Below are positions 53,227 to 61,202 of a stretch of DNA of 64,000 nucleotides, piece by piece. The notes under the pieces are model-generated. The model saw nothing but the letters and a program-made list of their open reading frames with translations. It made no database searches and was not told the DNA's origin. Position numbers and translations under genes: made by a program. How positions within the stretch are numbered: the first letter of the stretch is position 1; each line of letters opens with the position of its first letter. The stretch comes from Oscillospiraceae bacterium (GTDB lineage: Bacteria; Bacillota; Clostridia; Oscillospirales; UBA929): positions 1-64,000 of the forward strand of contig WRKO01000004.1 of assembly GCA_009782215.1 (NCBI GenBank), given 5' to 3'.

Positions 53227-55314
53227 ATGAAGGAGACCAAAAAAAGTCAAAACGCACAAGCCCACCTCAGCAGCGCGGCCCCAAAATTTAATCCGAAAGG
53301 AGAAAGAGAAATGAAAATCCAAAGCAACGCACAAGACCACCTCAGCGACGCGGCCACAAAAAATAATTTGAAAGGAGCAAAAACCATGAAAACCAGAAAC
53401 CACTCCCTCCGACGCGTGTTCGCGTCCGCGCTGGCCGTCACGACGGCCGCCGCCATCGTCATCGCCGGCACTTACGGCTGGTCGGCAATCTCTCAAATCG
53501 CGAAAGGCACAGCAGATGGAACCACCCAAAACGGGGGTGGCGAAAACCAAACCGGCCCCGGCGGCCGACTCCACTTCGACTTCGACCGCGAATCAGGCGC
53601 CGCCGAAGTCTACGCCGAAAACTTCGGCACGGAACCCCTCTTCGTCCGCGCACGGCTCAACGTCACGACCGACCTCGACCCCAGCGAAGTCACCTACTCC
53701 TACGGCGGCGACAAAATCTTCATGCCCACCTTCCTGAAAGACTCCACCAAGCTCTATTCCGACGTCACCGGCGACGCCATCGACCCCCTCCGCGAGGACG
53801 CGCCTGTCCCTGAGTACCCCGACTACACCGAAAACCAAACGTACACAACCACCGCCTACTACACCGACCAGACCAACGCCCTCGCGACGCACAAAGCGAA
53901 ATCCACCCTGACCGGCTCCGCCCCCGCGCCCATCGCCGATTGGGACGGCGACCCCGTTGACCGCTGGTTCCGCGACGCGGACGGCTGGTACTACTGGGGA
54001 GCGCCCCTCGAAGCCGGCGAAGCCACCTCGCTGCTGCTCAACGCCATCGAGCTCAAAGCTGACCGCGATGATTGGGAATTCGTCATCCTGCCGGAAGCGG
54101 AATTCACGACATTCGACGACGTTGCCGAGTTCACCAGCACATCCCCCGAAGCGGACAAGCTGCTGGAAGGAATTGTACCCGAAATAATCGAAAGCGGCAT
54201 GTTGGCGAAAATAGGGCGTTATGATACTTCTGGAAACACCTTCTGGCTTGCCCACGACGTTAACAGTGAGATTTTGAAACGGCAAGTGCTTACCGTCACC
54301 GTTGTTAACGAAATTGATTTGACGGACGCCGTACGTTCTTGGGACGTATCCGCAGCGAAAGACAACTCCGTCATGGCGTGGTATACCGGAACAAGCGAAA
54401 CCAATGCGCAAGGCGAGCCGATGTACAACGTTTTCCTTGGTGCGGACGGCAAAGTAAAGACCGGAGAGGACGCGAGCGGCTTATTCTCTTACTTCGACAG
54501 AGCCGTATCGATGGACGTTTGCGAACTGGATACTTCTTACGCGACCAACTTTGACTTTATGTTCTACTATGCAACAAACATCACAAGCCTTAACATAAGC
54601 GGTTGGAATACCTCGAATGTGACCACTATGGGCAACATGTTCCAAGACGCAAACAAACTCACCAGCCTAGATTTGAGCGGTTGGGATACCTCGAATGTGA
54701 CCATTATGCGGAGTTTGTTCTGGAGAGCATACGCCCTTGCAGACCTTGATTTGAGCGGTTGGGACACCTCTGATGTGACTATTATGAGCAGCATGTTCGC
54801 CGACGCGTATAGGCTTACGAGTCTTGATTTAAGCCACTTCGACACCTCCAAGGTGACCAATATGAGCAGTATGTTCTCTTCCGCAACCGACCTCGTAAGC
54901 CTCAACTTGAGTGGCTGGAACACTTCAAATGTGACCGCTATGAACAGCATGTTCAATGGGACTCGCTCCCTCGAAAGCCTTGACTTGAGACACTTCGACA
55001 CCTCGAACGTAACCACGATGATGTCTATGTTCGGCGGCACATATGGCGGCGCGAGCAAGCTCACCAGCCTTGACCTGAGTAGCTTCGACACCTCGAAGGT
55101 GACCGATATGAGCAATATGTTCCTAAAAACAACAGCCCTCAAATACCTTGACATGAGCAACGCCGTCTTCACCAGTGTCACAAGTTCGTCCAATATGTTC
55201 GCCGACAGTGGGCTGATAAGCGGCGGCGAGATAATTGTGGGAAGCGAAACGGCACGGACGTTCATCAATGGACGCTACCCCAAACCAGCCGCCACGATAA
55301 CGGTTGCCGACTAA
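53227..55314 (+). CDS. Surface protein: TasA/camelysin-like head with DUF285 (BspA-type) repeats
   Basis: The most likely start of the mature reading is ATG 53386 (GAAAGGAG upstream; 642 aa, MKTRNHSLRRVF then a signal helix). Two in-frame ATGs at 53227 and 53311 each have their own AGGAG site and precede duplicated 25-28-residue leader units. After the signal, the TasA/SipW-dependent pattern SAISQIAKGTADG, VYAENFGTEPLFVRARL suggests a beta-sandwich matrix protein (about residues 30-290 from 53386). The C-terminal part has about eight 25-residue DUF285 repeats (e.g. LDLSGWDTSNVTIMRSLF). No cell-wall anchor. TasA-like proteins need signal peptidase SipW, which is not in the window. Confidence 0.83.
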   Translation: MKETKKSQNAQAHLSSAAPKFNPKGEREMKIQSNAQDHLSDAATKNNLKGAKTMKTRNHSLRRVFASALAVTTAAAIVIAGTYGWSAISQIAKGTADGTTQNGGGENQTGPGGRLHFDFDRESGAAEVYAENFGTEPLFVRARLNVTTDLDPSEVTYSYGGDKIFMPTFLKDSTKLYSDVTGDAIDPLREDAPVPEYPDYTENQTYTTTAYYTDQTNALATHKAKSTLTGSAPAPIADWDGDPVDRWFRDADGWYYWGAPLEAGEATSLLLNAIELKADRDDWEFVILPEAEFTTFDDVAEFTSTSPEADKLLEGIVPEIIESGMLAKIGRYDTSGNTFWLAHDVNSEILKRQVLTVTVVNEIDLTDAVRSWDVSAAKDNSVMAWYTGTSETNAQGEPMYNVFLGADGKVKTGEDASGLFSYFDRAVSMDVCELDTSYATNFDFMFYYATNITSLNISGWNTSNVTTMGNMFQDANKLTSLDLSGWDTSNVTIMRSLFWRAYALADLDLSGWDTSDVTIMSSMFADAYRLTSLDLSHFDTSKVTNMSSMFSSATDLVSLNLSGWNTSNVTAMNSMFNGTRSLESLDLRHFDTSNVTTMMSMFGGTYGGASKLTSLDLSSFDTSKVTDMSNMFLKTTALKYLDMSNAVFTSVTSSSNMFADSGLISGGEIIVGSETARTFINGRYPKPAATITVAD
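53260..53388 (+). repeat. Tandem duplicated leader with repeated ribosome site and ATG
   Basis: Two imperfect copies of about 75-80 bp: about 53250-53313 and 53325-53388. Each has AACGCACAAG.CCACCTCAGC..CGCGGCC, then an A-rich stretch, (G)AAAGGAG, and an ATG. They stay in frame with each other and with the gene. Confidence 0.75.
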
Positions 55315-55472
55315 CGCACCCACCCCGTAGGGGACGCAGTCCTCTGCGTCCCGCACGTACCCCACGTACCCCACCGCAACCCCTGCGACCCCGACACCAC
55401 GCGACCGTCCACGGGCGGGATGACCCCGCCCCTACGCAGACCACCCCGCCGTCCGCGGACGGCAACCCAACA

Positions 55473-55707
55473 CCACCCCGGCGCTACCGCGCCACCCCTC
55501 CAAGGAGGGGAATAGGAAAGGAGTTGATGCCACGCAGCACGTCCAAAGTATGCTAGGAAAGGAGTGATGACACGCGACACCCCAAACCATGCGAAAGGAG
55601 TGAGCGTCATCAAGAAAGAGTGAAGCCCCTGCTACGGCGGGGGCTTCGGGTTTGCGCGTCCCCCATTCCCCTCCTTGGAGGGGTGGCGCACCCGCGCCGG
55701 GGTGGTT
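55473..55707. repeat. Long imperfect inverted repeat enclosing mini-ORFs
   Basis: The left arm (55473-55513; CACCCCGGCG ... CACCCCTCCAAGGAGGGGAAT) is matched by an inverted right arm (about 55666-55707; ATTCCCCTCCTTGGAGGGGTG ... CGCCGGGGTG). The roughly 150-bp interior holds two or three direct repeats of AGGAAAGGAGT(T)GATG and two mini-ORFs. The flanks 55320-55460 carry GC-rich phrases (GTAGGGGACGCAG, GGGCGGGATGACCCCGCCC) of the kind scattered between genes in related genomes. It looks like a short non-autonomous repeat element. Confidence 0.6.
55528..55624 (+). other. Two mini-ORFs with strong ribosome sites
   Basis: ATG 55528 encodes MPRSTSKVC (ends 55557); ATG 55568 encodes MTRDTPNHAKGVSVIKKE (ends 55624). 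Each follows AGGAAAGGAG. A hairpin GAAGCCCC-N9-GGGGCTTC-like (about 55623-55648) comes at once after the second stop. I do not recognise the peptides. They could be translated leader peptides or only a by-product of repeats. Confidence 0.4.
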
Positions 55708-55746
55708 CCGCGTCCCGACCGGGGTTTTTTTGCGAAAAAAAACCCC

Positions 55747-55776
55747 TTGACAGGGGTTGTGGGGTTGTGGTATGAT
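55747..55776 (+). promoter_or_regulatory. Plus-strand promoter facing the small-peptide gene
   Basis: TTGACA (55747-55752), 18 bp, TATGAT (55771-55776). No plus-strand ORF follows; it would start an RNA antisense to the 3' end of the minus-strand gene at 55856-55948. Confidence 0.75.
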
Positions 55777-55782
55777 GTGAAC

Positions 55783-55872
55783 AGAGGGCGGGAGTGTCTG
55801 CGGACGGCCTGCCGAACGTGTTACAATGTAACCGTCATCCTTGCAGGGGGGACGGTTACATTGCTTTTTGCG
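55783..55872 (+). ncRNA. Candidate antisense RNA (type I antitoxin)
   Basis: The predicted transcript starts about 7 bp after TATGAT and ends at a hairpin. The stem is CAATGTAACCGTC (about 55823-55835) with GACGGTTACATTG (about 55850-55862), followed by CTTTTTG. It is about 85-90 nt long and overlaps the stop-codon end of the opposite peptide gene. The extent is inferred from promoter and hairpin only. Confidence 0.5.
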
Positions 55873-55948
55873 CAAACAGAATTACAAACAACCACGCAAT
55901 CAGAATACTGACTATGTAGCGAAGGACTGTTTTGGTGCGCGTACTCAC
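55856..55948 (-). CDS. 30-residue hydrophobic peptide, candidate type I toxin
   Basis: From GTG 55948, with a very strong site (GGGAGGTGGGAG) upstream. Sequence: basic head STRTKTVLR, then one membrane helix YIVSILIAWLFVILFA, then QKAM. The stop codon TAA is inside the stem of the terminal hairpin. A consensus promoter lies 80 bp upstream, and a convergent promoter faces it from the 3' side. Size, composition and layout match TxpA/BsrG-type toxins in arrangement, though not in sequence. Tandem starts further upstream have no ribosome site. Confidence 0.6.
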   Translation of the reverse strand: MSTRTKTVLRYIVSILIAWLFVILFAQKAM

Positions 55949-56029
55949 TCTGCTCCCACCTCCCTTACCATAGCGTTCCATGGCAGGTTGGCAGACCGCC
56001 CGCGCACACTCCCGCGTACGCTTGAGGGT

Positions 56030-56059
56030 ATTGTAGCACGCGGCGGCGAATGTTGTCAA
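56030..56059 (-). promoter_or_regulatory. Promoter for the 30-residue peptide gene
   Basis: Minus strand: TTGACA (56059-56054), 18 bp, TACAAT (56035-56030). It would give a leader of about 75 nt before the GTG. Confidence 0.8.
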
Positions 56060-56106
56060 GGAAATTTTGACATTTTTGTTTTTTTGTGGGAGGCTGGGGC
56101 GCGCCC

Positions 56107-56787
56107 CTAAAACACCACCCGCCGCATCAGGCCTTCGTAGTAGCCGCGGGGGTAGTGGTCGTTGGCGCGGGCGACGAGGGGCAGGCGGGGGAAGCCGACG
56201 TGCAGCTTTGCGCCGACGTGGCGGAAGCCGAGCAGCGCGGGCGGGACTTTGGTGACGATGTCGTTGCCGTTTTCCACGCGCACGGTTTTATCCACGCGCT
56301 TATTGTAAGACAGCATAAACGCCCGGTTGCCCACGCGCGGACAGCCGAACAGCACCGCCTCGATGTCCCTGTCGGGGAGGTTGTACTGCAAATCGACGGC
56401 GCACAGCACGGCCAGCGCCGCGCCGAGCGAATGGCCGGAGATTTTGATGACGCGGGCGTCCCGTCCGGCCTCCGCCAGAATCAAATCGCGCACACAGGGG
56501 GACTTATAGGCGTTGAGAAAGCCGGTATGTACGCGGATTTTCGACGTGACGCTGTCGTAGGGGATTGTCCGCTTCCAGAAGGTGAGGTTGGTCTTCCAAT
56601 CCGCAGGGGCGTCCGACCCCCGGAAGGTAATCCAAAGGGTATGCCCATGCTTCCGCATAAAATACTGCACACCGGACTTGGGGTTATCCACCATCGCCGT
56701 GCAGGTGTGCGGCGTATACGGCTGAATATCCCGGTAGGCCGCCGTTGCGTATTCCAGCGATTTAAGTATCGTCCCGCTCTCCATCAT
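56107..56787 (-). CDS. Lipase class 3 family hydrolase
   Basis: 226 residues, alpha/beta hydrolase of the Lipase_3 family. TLWITFRGSD (oxyanion region), nucleophile in SGHSLGAALA (Ser about 120), Asp in VENGNDIVTKVPP, His near the C-terminus (HVG or NDHYP). No signal peptide is seen, so it is probably cytoplasmic. The substrate is likely an acylglycerol or phospholipid. No ribosome site is strong before ATG 56787. Confidence 0.85.
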   Translation of the reverse strand: MMESGTILKSLEYATAAYRDIQPYTPHTCTAMVDNPKSGVQYFMRKHGHTLWITFRGSDAPADWKTNLTFWKRTIPYDSVTSKIRVHTGFLNAYKSPCVRDLILAEAGRDARVIKISGHSLGAALAVLCAVDLQYNLPDRDIEAVLFGCPRVGNRAFMLSYNKRVDKTVRVENGNDIVTKVPPALLGFRHVGAKLHVGFPRLPLVARANDHYPRGYYEGLMRRVVF

Positions 56788-56884
56788 ACCACCCCCCTTA
56801 TAGGGTATGCGGGGAGGGGGCGGCGCGTGCGCGTCCCGTTGCGCCGACTATGCTTGGTGTGATATACTGTTAGAGGGTGGTGTC

Positions 56885-57202
56885 ATGTTTCGCGGCAGAA
56901 AGAAAAAGGCGGCGTATCAGGCCGATATCGCGCATATCGACGGGCAGAGGGTGAAATATGTCACCGAGCGCGAGGCGGACGGCGGTGCGGAAACGGTCGT
57001 CGGGCGGCGCGGGTCGGTCAACATTATAGATGGCAAGCTCAAGGTCGTCTGCGGCACGGAGGTCTTTTGCGCAGACGCGGGCATGGTCAAAGCCGCCCTG
57101 CTGATGAGCCTCGAAGGCGCAGTGCTGAGCGGCTTTGACGAAACGGTTGGCCGTGAGCGTACGCTGGTGGTGTATTTTCATTATTACCGGAAGGTCAACT
57201 AA
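56885..57202 (+). CDS. Unknown 105-residue protein
   Basis: From ATG 56885 (GAGGGTGGTG). A basic head FRGRKKKAAYQ is followed by a beta-rich domain: VKYVTEREADGG, VGRRGSVNIIDGKLKVVCGTEVF, LMSLEGAVLSGFDETVGRERTLVVYFHYYRK. No recognised family. TTGCGC-N18-TATACT (about 56839-56868) may be its promoter. It converges on the ThuA-like gene with a 4-bp overlap of stops. Confidence 0.65.
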   Translation: MFRGRKKKAAYQADIAHIDGQRVKYVTEREADGGAETVVGRRGSVNIIDGKLKVVCGTEVFCADAGMVKAALLMSLEGAVLSGFDETVGRERTLVVYFHYYRKVN

Positions 57203-57876
57203 CCCGCGCACCACCGCAGGGCGTTTTCCAAAACGGTTTGAAACTCCGCGTTGTGCCATACCGGGAGCAGATGCCCCGGCGTGAGGACGCAGACGCGGCC
57301 TTTGCCCTGCGTCCGCGTGTAGCCCGCCGCGCAAATCCACGCCGGGCTGTTGTGGTACGGGTTTTCCTCGTATTGGCTCTCCTCGCCCTGCGCCGATGAA
57401 TAGGACGCCATGAAGACGTCGGCGTCGTCCGCGATGATGTCCAGACGGTAATGCTCGTCCGTTTCGCAAAACCGCCCCGCGCCCGCCGCGATTGGGTGCG
57501 GCTTGACAGGCTGCACCGTGACCGGGCAGTCGGCCGGATGATAGGCAAAACGGCAGCCCAGCAGGGCGTCAAGCGTTTGGGTGTTCTTCCCGGCGACGGT
57601 GGCATTGTGGACGGCGAGCAGACCGCCGCCGCTTTCCACGTAATCGACAAAGGCTTGCTGCACCGCCTCGGTTTTCCAGCTATCCCTGTCGGTTTGCGAT
57701 ATCTCGCCGCTCTTGGCCAACAGAACGACGGGATAGTCCTTGAGCTTTACGGGGTCAAAATCCTTCGCGTCGGTGATGATATCGAAGGTAAACCCCTTCC
57801 CCTCCAACGGCTTCACACCGTTGACCGGCACCTCGGGCGGATGCCAGTAATCCCCGCAGAGCAGTAAAACTTTCAT
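57199..57876 (-). CDS. ThuA-like protein, second copy
   Basis: 225 residues starting KVLLLCGDYWHPPE, with VESGGGLLAVHNATVAG (the GxxxLH-type block), YHPADCPVTVQPVKPHPIAAG, and the close GRVCVLTPGHLLPVWH. It lies 76 bp downstream of a GH10 gene on the same strand, which supports a role in xylan-derived sugar use. It is only distantly related to the copy at 7075. Confidence 0.8.
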   Translation of the reverse strand: MKVLLLCGDYWHPPEVPVNGVKPLEGKGFTFDIITDAKDFDPVKLKDYPVVLLAKSGEISQTDRDSWKTEAVQQAFVDYVESGGGLLAVHNATVAGKNTQTLDALLGCRFAYHPADCPVTVQPVKPHPIAAGAGRFCETDEHYRLDIIADDADVFMASYSSAQGEESQYEENPYHNSPAWICAAGYTRTQGKGRVCVLTPGHLLPVWHNAEFQTVLENALRWCAG

Positions 57877-57952
57877 AAATGTAACCGTTCCTTTCTAAGC
57901 GTCTCCCCGCCGAAGGCAGAGAGGAGAGCCGGCGGACGCGCAATGCGCGCCC

Positions 57953-58927
57953 CTACTGGATGATTTTACGCAGCGCGTCGTACGACGGCTTGACGCGGGC
58001 GTCCTTGGTCATCAGCCCCGCCGGGGCGTTGAGCCAGCCGCCGTCGGAAAAGCTCCAATAGGTCGTGGCCTCCACCAACGGGCTTTGCAGTATCCGCGTG
58101 TAGAACGCCGTGAGCTCCGCCGCCTGCCGAGCCTCGCCCTCCGGCGTGGTCGGCCAGTCGTCCGGGTTGAAATCATTGAGGTCTACGATGTGCGCCGGCA
58201 TGAGGTCGCCGGAAACCAGATTGATTTCAGTGAAGTGCAGCGGCAGCCCAAAGCGCTCAAAGCGCTTCAAAACCGTCTCGGTCTTTTCCGCGCTCCAGCA
58301 GCCTTGGTGCATATGCGATTGCAGCCCGATGGCGTCAATCTTGATGCCCGCGTCCAAGAGCTTTTCAATTAAGTCGCTGTAGTCCTCGCTCATGTCGAAG
58401 TCGTTAATCAGCAGGGTGGCATCGGGGTTCGCGGCACGCGCCGCCTCAAAAACCATCTTGACCAGCCCCACCTGCCCGTATTTCTTGCAAATCCGCGTCA
58501 CGCCGTTGTCGTAACGGTCGAATATCGGCATGATGACCACCTCGTTGATGACGTCCCACATGTCGATGACGCCGCGGAACGCCGTCACGTCACGTGTGAT
58601 GCGTTCAAGCTGGAGGTCGAGAATTTGCTCGTCGGTCAGGCCGTCCAGCAGCCACGGCGCGCAAACCGTGTGCCAGCACAGCGGATGGCCTTTCACGGTA
58701 ATCCCGCGCTCCTTGAGCCACTTTGCCGCCGCCAGTATCCGCTCGGTGTCCGGCTTGCCGCGCTCCGGCTCAAACCGCCCCCAGTAAAAGGGTAGCGTGA
58801 TGAAGTTGAACAGCTCCAGCATCTTCTCCACCCGCACCTCAGCGTACTCCTTCTCCTTGCCCGACAGCGCCCCGTTCACCACCTGCACCGACTCAAACCC
58901 CGCGCACCCATGCAGCATTTTTTTCAT
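57953..58927 (-). CDS. GH10 endo-1,4-beta-xylanase, intracellular form
   Basis: 324 residues. I choose ATG 58927, 9 nt after AAGGAG, over one directly abutting that site. It is a single GH10 barrel: WGRFEPERGKPD, GHPLCWH, acid/base Glu in WDVINEVV (about 129), nucleophile in HFTEINLV (about 234), and WSFSDGGWLN. No signal peptide or binding domain, so it probably acts on imported xylo-oligosaccharides, complementing the secreted GH10 at 1-1818. Followed by the ThuA-like gene. Confidence 0.93.
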   Translation of the reverse strand: MKKMLHGCAGFESVQVVNGALSGKEKEYAEVRVEKMLELFNFITLPFYWGRFEPERGKPDTERILAAAKWLKERGITVKGHPLCWHTVCAPWLLDGLTDEQILDLQLERITRDVTAFRGVIDMWDVINEVVIMPIFDRYDNGVTRICKKYGQVGLVKMVFEAARAANPDATLLINDFDMSEDYSDLIEKLLDAGIKIDAIGLQSHMHQGCWSAEKTETVLKRFERFGLPLHFTEINLVSGDLMPAHIVDLNDFNPDDWPTTPEGEARQAAELTAFYTRILQSPLVEATTYWSFSDGGWLNAPAGLMTKDARVKPSYDALRKIIQ

Positions 58928-58940
58928 TTTGACCATCTCC

Positions 58941-59147
58941 TTAACTCCCTTTTTTTCGCCTAAACGTGACCAAAAGAGCGCCGCGCACTTGGACAGAGGT
59001 TGCCATGTAGCTATACGTCACAAGCTCCCATCCCGCCGCGTCTTTTTCATTGATAATCTGGTCAAATTTGTCCACATCAGATTTGTTTGCCTTGTCAGAA
59101 AACCATTTTGTTTCTGTAAATACAATCTCTGTTTTGTACTCGTACAT
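58941..59147 (-). CDS. DUF4177 small protein
   Basis: 68 residues from ATG 59147 (AAAGGAGGAG). It starts MYEYKTEIVF and has the DUF4177 centre FDQIINEKDAAGWELVTYS and a strand at the end. Function unknown. It is 13 bp upstream of the GH10 start, so the two are probably co-transcribed. Confidence 0.8.
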   Translation of the reverse strand: MYEYKTEIVFTETKWFSDKANKSDVDKFDQIINEKDAAGWELVTYSYMATSVQVRGALLVTFRRKKGS

Positions 59148-59324
59148 TTTTTCTCCTCCTTTCCGCAATATAAACGTTCCGCCCTGTCGCCGCTCACCCT
59201 TGCCGGCGCGGAAAACAATGATGCAACGGCGCCGCGCATGACCAGTATACCACATACCCCGCCGTGTTTCTACCCCCCTTTGACCAATAATATGATTGTT
59301 GATAGGGATATATTTTCCCATGCG

Positions 59325-60275
59325 TTAACTGTATGCCAGTTTTATAATCAAATCCGATATTTGTTTCAATGTTCCTTCTATCAAATTGACGCATACGCTT
59401 CTACCCTCTTCGCCCGACATAAGAGTTACATGACATTCGTGTATCAGCCAGTCAATTAATATCATTTTTTGCGAAACGGTTTTGCAAGCCGGCCATTTTA
59501 CAATAAAGTCGTTAAATATAGATGTTGCGCGTCCGCCGGGTATATTTACGGCGTTACAACTGCGGCGGTATTCCCGGTATGTATAAATAAATCCGCACTC
59601 GCATTTTATCGGTGCCGTATAGCTTTGCGCTTGTAAAACCGCGCCGCAATGATGGCAGAGTATTTTCCCTCTTTCCATTAGTTTGCGCACTTCTTTCGCC
59701 TGTTTACACCTTACATAAAACGTAAGCCCTACAGCGTCAAGAAGTTCCTCGTTAGTCATTCCTTTCGCGTCGCTCTGATAAAGCCTCCATAAATCGCTGC
59801 GCGAAGCCTTTTTAGCCCATTTGAATTTATTAAATTTTTCAAGGTCAATATTTTCAGTCAGTTTGCCCATGTCGGTTTTTTCACGCTCGACACGTTTTTT
59901 ACTGCGTTCTATTTGATTCTTACGCCGTTTTTCGGAAACGTCGGCACAATATTGTTCAAAACCGTTTTTATATTTGTTTTCCGCTTCAAGCAAAGCGTCG
60001 TTCAGCGTTTTTTCGTCAAAAACAGATATTCCCAAGACACTAAAACAGTCGGCGGCGACGGTAACAGTCAGCAGCTCACAATTATAACTGCGACCGTAAC
60101 CGTAAGCCCACCCATGCGTATTCATGTATTTGTGATATTTGTTATGAACCTTAAACCGATTTCGCATTTCGCTGTCAAACGACACGAATAAATCGTGAAT
60201 TTTTGGCTCAAAAAAGTTCAACAACTCGCCATATGTAGGTTTTCTGTTTTTCTGATATTTATCTTTCCATTCCAT
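59325..60275 (-). CDS. Conserved unknown protein with internal zinc ribbon
   Basis: 316 residues, much richer in A+T than its neighbours. The N-terminal domain (about 10-95, DUF3788-like by eye: GELLNFFEPKIHDLF ... WAYGYGRSYNCELLTVTVAAD) is followed by a Lys/Arg coil (about 110-150). A helical region (SDLWRLYQSDAKGMTNEELLDAVG) and a zinc ribbon CHHCG ... CECGF (about 207-228) come next. The C-terminal block (about 240-300) has PGGRATSIFNDFIVKWP and MILIDWLIHECH. No known activity. RBS GGGAGAGG. Confidence 0.65.
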   Translation of the reverse strand: MEWKDKYQKNRKPTYGELLNFFEPKIHDLFVSFDSEMRNRFKVHNKYHKYMNTHGWAYGYGRSYNCELLTVTVAADCFSVLGISVFDEKTLNDALLEAENKYKNGFEQYCADVSEKRRKNQIERSKKRVEREKTDMGKLTENIDLEKFNKFKWAKKASRSDLWRLYQSDAKGMTNEELLDAVGLTFYVRCKQAKEVRKLMERGKILCHHCGAVLQAQSYTAPIKCECGFIYTYREYRRSCNAVNIPGGRATSIFNDFIVKWPACKTVSQKMILIDWLIHECHVTLMSGEEGRSVCVNLIEGTLKQISDLIIKLAYS

Positions 60276-60336
60276 TTTAAGCCTCTCCCAAAATACAAAT
60301 TTTCTACGTTCCCTTATATCCCTGCCGCCTACCGTA

Positions 60337-60948
60337 TTATTTCGACGCCACGGCGCAGGGGTAGACCTTCGCCGCGCCTGCGGACAGCAGGGTTGCCCGA
60401 GCCTCGTTCATGGTGGCGCCGGAGGTGCGGATATCGTCAACGAGCAGGACGCGCTTGTCCCGCGCCGAGCCATGCGCTTTGAATACGCCCCGGACGTTTT
60501 CGCGCCTTGCGGCGTCGTCCTTCATCTTGGTCTGCGATTTGACGGAACGAGTCTTAACGAGCAGCTTTTCCGCCGGAAGCCCCAGTTGTCCGGCCACAGC
60601 CAGCGCCAGCAGACGGCTCTGGTCATACCCGCGCCGCCAACGCCGGAACAACCCGCACGGTACCCAAGCAACGACGTCCGCTTCCGCCCCCGAAGCCTTC
60701 ACCGCCTGCGCCGCCAGCTCCCCGAACACCGCCGCGTAGCCTGAGTAGCCGCGGAACTTATATCGGTGCAGCGCCAGCCGCACGGCGTCCCGGTAAAACA
60801 ACGGAGCGATGACCGGCGCCGCGTCCGCTTTCACCGGCTCGCGCCACGGCAGCTTGTCCTGACAGTCCAAGCAAAGCCCGTCCGCATGGTTTACGCGGCA
60901 AAACACGCACCGCCGGGGAAAGAGAAACGCCAAAAAATCAAGCACCAC
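60337..60948 (-). CDS. comF: ComF family phosphoribosyltransferase-like protein
   Basis: 203 residues: N-terminal zinc ribbon CVFCRVNHADGLCLDC, YKFRGYSGYAAVFGEL, VPCGLFRRWRRGYDQSRLLA, and the PRPP loop VLLVDDIRTSGATMNEA. ComF is needed for DNA uptake in naturally competent bacteria, probably at the inner face of the membrane. In many Clostridia it directly follows recD2; here a small gene pair separates them. Confidence 0.93.
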   Translation of the reverse strand: MVLDFLAFLFPRRCVFCRVNHADGLCLDCQDKLPWREPVKADAAPVIAPLFYRDAVRLALHRYKFRGYSGYAAVFGELAAQAVKASGAEADVVAWVPCGLFRRWRRGYDQSRLLALAVAGQLGLPAEKLLVKTRSVKSQTKMKDDAARRENVRGVFKAHGSARDKRVLLVDDIRTSGATMNEARATLLSAGAAKVYPCAVASK

Positions 60949-60971
60949 CCGCGCCCCCTTGCCGATTGCGA

Positions 60972-61202
60972 TTAAGCGGCCTTGCTGTTGTAATCAACAA
61001 TAACGACTTCATTCATAGCCAGCTTGGCCGCCGCCGCAATTTCCTCCAACCGTTTAACCACATCGCCGGTATACAGTATCTCACTGCATTCAGAACACTT
61101 ATGACAAGGCACATTGCGTACAATGACAAGACAGCCCCCTAAATCGGCGACATCTGTCGTCGTTGCCGAAAACGCTTCAGCTCCGCAGGAAATACATTTC
61201 AT
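60972..61202 (-). CDS. YgiT/MqsA-type zinc-finger protein, putative antitoxin
   Basis: 76 residues with two CxxC pairs (MKCISCGAEA ... VPCHKCSECSEILYT), as in the N-terminal domain of MqsA antitoxins. No HTH domain follows, so it is the short form. It overlaps the stop of the DUF4258 gene by 4 bp, the usual partner. Confidence 0.83.
   Translation of the reverse strand: MKCISCGAEAFSATTTDVADLGGCLVIVRNVPCHKCSECSEILYTGDVVKRLEEIAAAAKLAMNEVVIVDYNSKAA

Noticed and set aside
53227-53385. ATG 53227 as the sole start of the surface protein
   Set aside because: It would put 53 polar residues before the signal peptide. Listed as an alternative, because each upstream ATG has its own ribosome site.
55315-55746. 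A CRISPR array in the repeat-rich spacer
   Set aside because: Only two or three short, unequal repeats, no regular spacers and no cas genes; inverted repeat and mini-ORFs explain it better.
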